Source: Metellina segmentata
Taxonomy: Eukaryota; Arthropoda; Arachnida; Araneae; Tetragnathidae
Direction: 5' to 3'
Length of the DNA: 64,000 bases
Assembly (NCBI GenBank): GCA_947359465.1
Contig: OX375883.1
Span: 94,872,293-94,936,292, forward strand
A model generated the notes under the pieces. It was not told the DNA's origin and searched no databases. It saw nothing but the letters and a program-made list of their open reading frames with translations. Both the position numbers and the translations under genes were made by a program. Within the stretch, counting starts at the first letter, position 1. The number at the start of each line of letters is the position of its first letter. Below, one piece after another: positions 60,411 to 64,000 of the stretch.

Positions 60411-60825
60411 CTGCAAAAAACAAAAATCGAGTCAGTTATATTAGGGATTTCGAAAATATTTTCACTTTTGACTAAATCTACAGTTAACATAACGTTTGAG
60501 CAAAAATAAATGTTGGGTTGAAATATAAAATGTGCTTACTATAAATTTGTGTCCAACCCAATTATTGTTCACACTATTGCATTTCCCTCTACCAAACTTT
60601 ATTTTTAATGCATTCATTTTACGATCTTTGCTTTTAATTTTGTAATAGCATTCGTAAACATGCCTTGAATTTGGTTGATACTGAATAACTGGAAATGCAT
60701 ATTAAAAAGTTTCCAAAAGAAGTGCTGATAAAAACGAAGTACTATTCAATTAACTGGTGCAAGTAAAGAGAAAATGTTTGTCCTTAGCTCCATTAAACTT
60801 ACTTCCGAGAGTTCGTATCTTAAGA

Positions 60826-60941
60826 TAAATCTCTAATAATATTTATAATATTAATAAAATATTTATAGTATAATAAAAAAATATTTATAATATTAATTGT
60901 TAATAATATTTATATAATATTAATAATAATATTTATTTTTT
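60826..60941. repeat. AT-only low-complexity tract
   Basis: The stretch consists almost entirely of A and T in irregular AATATT/TAATA units. It leads into the minisatellite at 60,942. No gene is possible here. Confidence 0.85.
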
Positions 60942-61064
60942 ATCACAGTAATTTTATATTAATAATATTATTTACAATATTAATCACAGTAATTCGATAT
61001 TAATAATATTATTTACAATATTAATCACAGTAATTTTATATTAATAATATTATTTACAATACTA
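60942..61064. repeat. 41-bp minisatellite, three copies
   Basis: ATCACAGTAATT starts at 60,942, 60,983 and 61,024, a strict 41-bp period. Copies are nearly identical: the middle copy has CGATATT where the others have TTATATT, and the last ends ATACTA rather than ATATTA. The rest of each unit is TTAATAATATTATTTACAAT. It probably arose by slippage from the adjacent AT-rich tract. Confidence 0.9.
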
Positions 61065-61198
61065 ATACATGTAAGGTATGTGTGCTGTTGCACATAGCTT
61101 TCCGTGGCATTTTGCAGTTTGGAAATGTCCGATGGGATTTGCGTTTGAGTTCCCTACACATCCCCACCACTTTGGGTCTGCAAGGACCCCACCCAAAA

Positions 61199-61408
61199 GA
61201 CATTTAGGTGGAGTGGTCGTTCACTGTAAGAAGGCGATTTGTCGCCAAATATGGTAACCTTCACCTTTTGCGGATTTTCTTCACATCTGCCTTTTTTGTT
61301 ATGGCAACCCTATCTGCTGTTACGGAATTCGGCCGCCATCTTGATTTGGCGACAAGAATTAGTTGGCGACAAATGTCTTACCGTGAACGACCACTCCACC
61401 GACATTTA
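61199..61408. mobile_element. Complete MITE, 194 bp, with 8-bp target-site duplications
   Basis: The element is 61,207-61,400. Its left terminal inverted repeat (61,207-61,248) begins GGTGGAGTGGTCGTTCAC and ends TTTGTCGCCAA. The right one (61,363-61,400) is its reverse complement apart from one substitution and a short gap. The direct repeat GACATTTA flanks it on both sides (61,199-61,206 and 61,401-61,408), with no mismatch. TTGGCGACAA is repeated subterminally at 61,346-61,355 and 61,363-61,372. An 8-bp duplication is typical of hAT, P and Merlin DNA transposons, and subterminal repeats favour hAT; the superfamily is not settled. No transposase is encoded, and the overlapping short ORFs are chance. 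Perfect duplications suggest fairly recent insertion. Confidence 0.92.
61332..61342 (-). promoter_or_regulatory. YY1-type motif AAGATGGCGGC inside the MITE
   Basis: On the minus strand the 11 bases AAGATGGCGGC match the well-known core bound by the zinc-finger factor YY1 (pleiohomeotic in insects). The match is seen directly; binding is not. It lies in the non-repeated centre of the MITE, so other copies of the element might carry it too. Confidence 0.35.
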
Positions 61409-62440
61409 CAAGACAGCCAACCCAGCGTTGGTGTAGTAAGGGGACTAAACGAGTTGGAGACTGTTTATAAAACAAAGCAATAGAAATGTTATTGCACGCA
61501 TCTTCTTCCCCCTCTGAAGCAGCAAGCAGGGAAGAGAGAGCGTCTAAACTCCGACAGGATTACGGAAAAATTGTTTCGGAGCACATTTAGAAGAAAGAAG
61601 ACACCTCAACATGTCTCAAAAGAGACATTATAAATGGGAGACAGGCAAATTCTCACAGATTCCTACACATACACGATACTCGTTGGAGGCTGCGCACATT
61701 GCTCTCTTTTTCTCCAGATGACACCACGAAGATAAATGGGGTCCCGAGATACAAGCAGAGATGCGATAAACCATAATATTCCCTTTCATCTAAGCTTGTT
61801 TCTTCCCTTTTTCTTATGATACCGCCAGTGCCTCCCGCAATACCCCAGGACAGATTTCATTTTCATGCAAAATATGGAAATAAAGATGCTTAGTGAATCA
61901 ATCTCTTCTCTCCCTTCCTTTGAGGTATGTTGCTTTTCTTATTCTTTCTTAGGTGATCATCCAGCAGTGAACATCTGAAGGAGACCTGGTCAGTTCATTT
62001 AAACGCAATGGTTATTTTATTTTTTTGATCAAGTAATGCTATTAAATTAATTTTTATTTGTTTACTATTAAAAATTTTCTTTCTATGGAACACGTGACTA
62101 AATTAATGCCGCACCCCATGACAGTATTCATTAAAACGGTAATATTTATCGTTGCTATATGTTCTTACATATGCATGGATTATGAGTGAAGAAATGTCGA
62201 AATATGCACCGCTGCATGTAGAAATTACGAGCAAGGAATATTGAAAGCTTTCTAATGGACTAAACAGAAACGTGTAACTACTTATAAATGTTCCAAAGTA
62301 CGTAAAATTTGAGACATTAAATCGAGAAAAAACGTAAGAAAAGATATATAAACAAATTGAACATAAAAAGAGGTATGCGAAAGAAAATTTCCAAATGCTA
62401 GGTTAAGATTGATTTGTCCTCAAAAACAGAAAGTATTTAC
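61409..62440. other. Single-copy stretch without a convincing gene
   Basis: No ORF of note and no repeat. It contains a small perfect hairpin, ATGTCTC-AAAA-GAGACAT (61,611-61,628), and a pyrimidine-rich acceptor-like TTCTTTCTTAG ending at 61,952. The acceptor could pair with the donor at 59,743. An E-box CACGTGAC lies at 62,091-62,098. None is sufficient to define a gene. Confidence 0.45.
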
Positions 62441-62571
62441 CTTTTGAGCATCTTCTATACTTCAGACTTCACTAGGACACTTATCTGGTTTCTTCAAAGC
62501 ATCTTGAACAAAGTTTTTGATGTTTTTCTTTACGAATTCATGGAACGAACCACACTTTTCAAAGATGGCGG
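62441..62571 (-). CDS. Candidate exon on the minus strand (131 bp, stop inside)
   Basis: On the minus strand TTTTATCATTTCAG ends at 62,572 and a good donor, AAAAG|GTAAATAC, lies at 62,441/62,440. One frame is open from the acceptor for 36 codons to a TGA ending at 62,462. Its translation is lysine-rich and includes FHEFVKKNIKNFVQDALKKP, and it ends KCPSEV. The other two frames stop early. A stop before a donor would mean an intron in the 3' UTR, which is unusual for a coding transcript, so a non-coding transcript or chance is possible. It could belong with the minus-strand candidate at 60,296-60,410, which lies downstream on that strand. No family is recognised. Confidence 0.25.
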
Positions 62572-62572
62572 C
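62562..62572 (+). promoter_or_regulatory. YY1-type motif AAGATGGCGGC
   Basis: An exact AAGATGGCGGC on the plus strand, identical to the 11-mer in the MITE 1.2 kb away but in the opposite orientation. In animals this motif is often found just downstream of transcription starts, and its ATG can also serve as a start codon (here at 62,565). No TATA box or initiator was recognised upstream. Confidence 0.35.
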
Positions 62573-62753
62573 TGAAATGATAAAAGTTTCGTTTACTTTA
62601 AGCGATAATTCTAAAACCATTGTTATGAAGGTGGTTTGCAACAATGTATTTGAATGCGATATCTTTGTAGTTACAATGCAGTACTATAACAATACAGTTT
62701 TACATTGTTGTAAGATTTTACTAACGATGAGACTGTTGGTAAAAACAAATTAA
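62565..62753 (+). CDS. Possible short ORF starting at the YY1-type ATG (62 aa)
   Basis: From ATG at 62,565 (context CAAAGATGG, with G at +4) the frame runs 62 codons to TAA at 62,751-62,753, beginning MAAEMIKVSFTLSDNSKTIV. The frame also extends upstream to an ATG at 62,517. The first 22 codons have a plausible mixed composition. The rest is rich in C, N, V and L, and GAAG|GTGGTT near codon 22 is only a weak donor. No domain is recognised. It overlaps the minus-strand exon candidate at 62,441-62,571, and at most one is likely to be real. Confidence 0.2.
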   Translation: MAAEMIKVSFTLSDNSKTIVMKVVCNNVFECDIFVVTMQYYNNTVLHCCKILLTMRLLVKTN

Positions 62754-63362
62754 GAAACTGCCGAATATAATATTAAAATTCAAGACTTTAAATTCGAGAG
62801 TACAGAATTGAAATTCTAAATTTTCGGTAAAAAGCAGTCACTTCGTTGACTTTGCAAATATGCAGATTATCAAACTTAACGGGCAGAGAAATCAATAAAA
62901 TGTGAATCGTTAAATGCGAAGAAAACATGAATCGTTACACTCAGTAAAAGATTGAAAATTCTGTGTTTCATTTTAACGCGTATATTACACTAAAGCTGAA
63001 TACTTTCACAGTATCATGGCCTGTAGCGTAGCCAGGTTATAGAAATTCAACAAGAGGATTTTCTAAAGAGGATTTGCACTTTTTACCGTTTTATAGTTTA
63101 GCTAAGTCTTTACTTCCTATATATTTTCGTTAAAGTGACACATTTTGGTACAAGTTGAGAAACAATATTAGTAAAGTTGTGTTCGACAAATGCTTATGAG
63201 GATAAATAGCCATAAGCAAGTATTCGCATCTCTATTCTTGAAATTCACGCTGCCTTTGTCTCTTTGAAGCCTTACTTCATGTTTTCTAATTTCGCTGAGA
63301 ATGATGAAATTAAGGTATTAGTATTTTTAATTAACGTTGTACTAGAGCAACATAACGGGTTA
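62754..63362. other. AT-rich single-copy stretch, nothing recognised
   Basis: No repeat, splice-site pair or recognisable ORF was found. The plus-strand ORF at 63,264-63,524 starts here but runs into the 277-bp repeat and looks like chance. Confidence 0.5.
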
Positions 63363-64000
63363 TTGACGAAGGTCCAGAATCATTCCCCTAACGGAAAGAT
63401 CCGAGGACAACACCGCGTCACTTTGAACCACGGTCAGATGACGAGACAACACCTGAGCTGGCACCCCACTCTCCAAACTTCCACACCAACCCAACGTGAC
63501 AACATTTGGTCACTTCATATTTAAGGTGCACCAGGCTACTCTACACCCTAAGCTTACAATTATCCATGCACTGACCCTGATACGACCTATGAACCTTCCG
63601 ATCTAGAGGCTAACACCTTAACCACCAGATCGGTTGGTCGGCGACGACGGTCCGGGATCAATCCCAAAGAGAGAGATTGGAGGACAGCAACACGTCATTT
63701 TGAACCACGGTCAGATGACGAGGCAACACCTGAGCTGGCACCCCACTCTCCAAACTTCCACACCAACCCAACGTGACAACATTTGGTCACTTCATATTTA
63801 AGGTGCACCAGGCTACTCTACACCCTAAGCTTACAAATATCCATGCACTGACCCTGATACGACCTATGAACCTTCCGATCTAGAGGCTAACACCTTAACC
63901 ACCAGACCGGTTGGTCGGCGACGACGGTCCGGGATCAATCCCAAAGAGAAAGATTGGAGGACAACAACACGTCATTTTGAACCACGGTCAGATGACGAGG
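63363..64000. repeat. 277-bp tandem repeat, at least 2.3 copies, truncated by the window
   Basis: GAACCACGGTCAG is at 63,425, 63,702 and 63,979 and ATCTAGAGGC at 63,601 and 63,878, both giving 277 bp. The first copy is diverged at its left end (GGTCCAGAATCATTCCC versus GGTCCGGGATCAATCCC) and similarity fades at about 63,363. Later copies are nearly identical. The repeat continues past 64,000. It is G+C-richer than its surroundings. Modules such as ATTTAAGGTGCACCAGGC followed by a tRNA-like segment recall, from memory only, dispersed repeats seen in spider genomes. Confidence 0.93.
63585..63650 (-). repeat. tRNA-like (SINE-type) segment within the 277-bp repeat
   Basis: On the minus strand the segment reads GGTGGTTAAGGTGTTAGCCT, close to the D-arm and box A region of Leu/Ser-type tRNAs, and then AGGTTCATAGG, a weak box B. 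No full cloverleaf can be drawn; the anticodon stem does not pair, so it is not a functional tRNA. On the plus strand CCGATCT (63,598-63,604) and AGATCGG (63,627-63,633) are perfect inverted arms in this copy; the next copy has AGACCGG. A tRNA-derived SINE head is the likely origin. Confidence 0.4.

Noticed and set aside
61208..61483. 91- and 65-codon plus-strand ORFs
   Set aside because: Both lie mainly inside the MITE and its inverted repeats, which explain the open frames. No transposase similarity is present.
62091..62098. CACGTGAC E-box as a defined regulatory site
   Set aside because: A single 8-base match in about 6 kb of flank carries little weight without a promoter nearby.
63264..63524. 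86-codon plus-strand ORF
   Set aside because: It begins in single-copy DNA and ends inside the 277-bp repeat, so it is a composite chance frame.
63585..63650. Functional tRNA gene on the minus strand
   Set aside because: The D-arm resembles a tRNA, but the anticodon stem does not pair, box B is poor, and no acceptor stem is found.

Overview
The window is eukaryotic and splits into two unequal parts. Positions 1 to about 57,987 (90% of it) are one uninterrupted head-to-tail satellite DNA array of about 390 monomers of 148 bp. From about 58,270 to 64,000 is AT-rich, mostly single-copy flanking DNA with small transposon-derived repeats and only weak hints of exons. No long gene, rRNA, intact tRNA or CRISPR array is present. 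Introns, a MITE with 8-bp target duplications and a tRNA-like tandem repeat at the right end suggest an animal, probably an arthropod. The right-end repeat resembles, from memory only, elements common in spider genomes; that attribution is weak.

Array: the monomer is about 43% G+C with about twice as many G as C on the + strand. It carries two built-in dyads: 16-bp inverted arms 46 bp apart, and a compact stem around TAATTT. Diagnostic base changes divide the array into three domains: 1 to ~24,120, ~24,120 to ~50,217, and ~50,218 to the edge. Each domain has its own set of nested tandem duplications with exact periods: 740, 1,035, 1,184, 2,365, 2,514, 2,668, 2,809, 2,964, 3,107, 4,583 and 6,210 bp. 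Copies look nearly identical, so amplification is recent. The array runs off the left side of the window. On the right it decays over about 370 bp through two to three increasingly divergent monomers. This is the organisation of a centromeric or pericentromeric satellite and its edge, but nothing in the sequence proves centromere function.

Right flank: 58,267-59,057 is AT-rich with no convincing gene. A CpG-containing patch follows at about 59,075-59,215, then a possible short first coding exon (ATG at 59,697, splice donor at 59,743) flanked by three copies of a 12-mer. A possible minus-strand exon lies at 60,296-60,410. An AT-rich tract ends in a 41-bp minisatellite (60,942-61,064). A complete 194-bp MITE with perfect 8-bp target-site duplications occupies 61,199-61,408. 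An 11-base YY1-type motif in the MITE recurs at 62,562-62,572, where a plus-strand ORF and a minus-strand exon candidate overlap. A 277-bp tandem repeat with a tRNA-like segment fills 63,363 to the end.

There is no operon-like or multi-gene system. The content of interest is the satellite: its dyads, its domain structure, its decaying edge and the recombination scar at 50,217.
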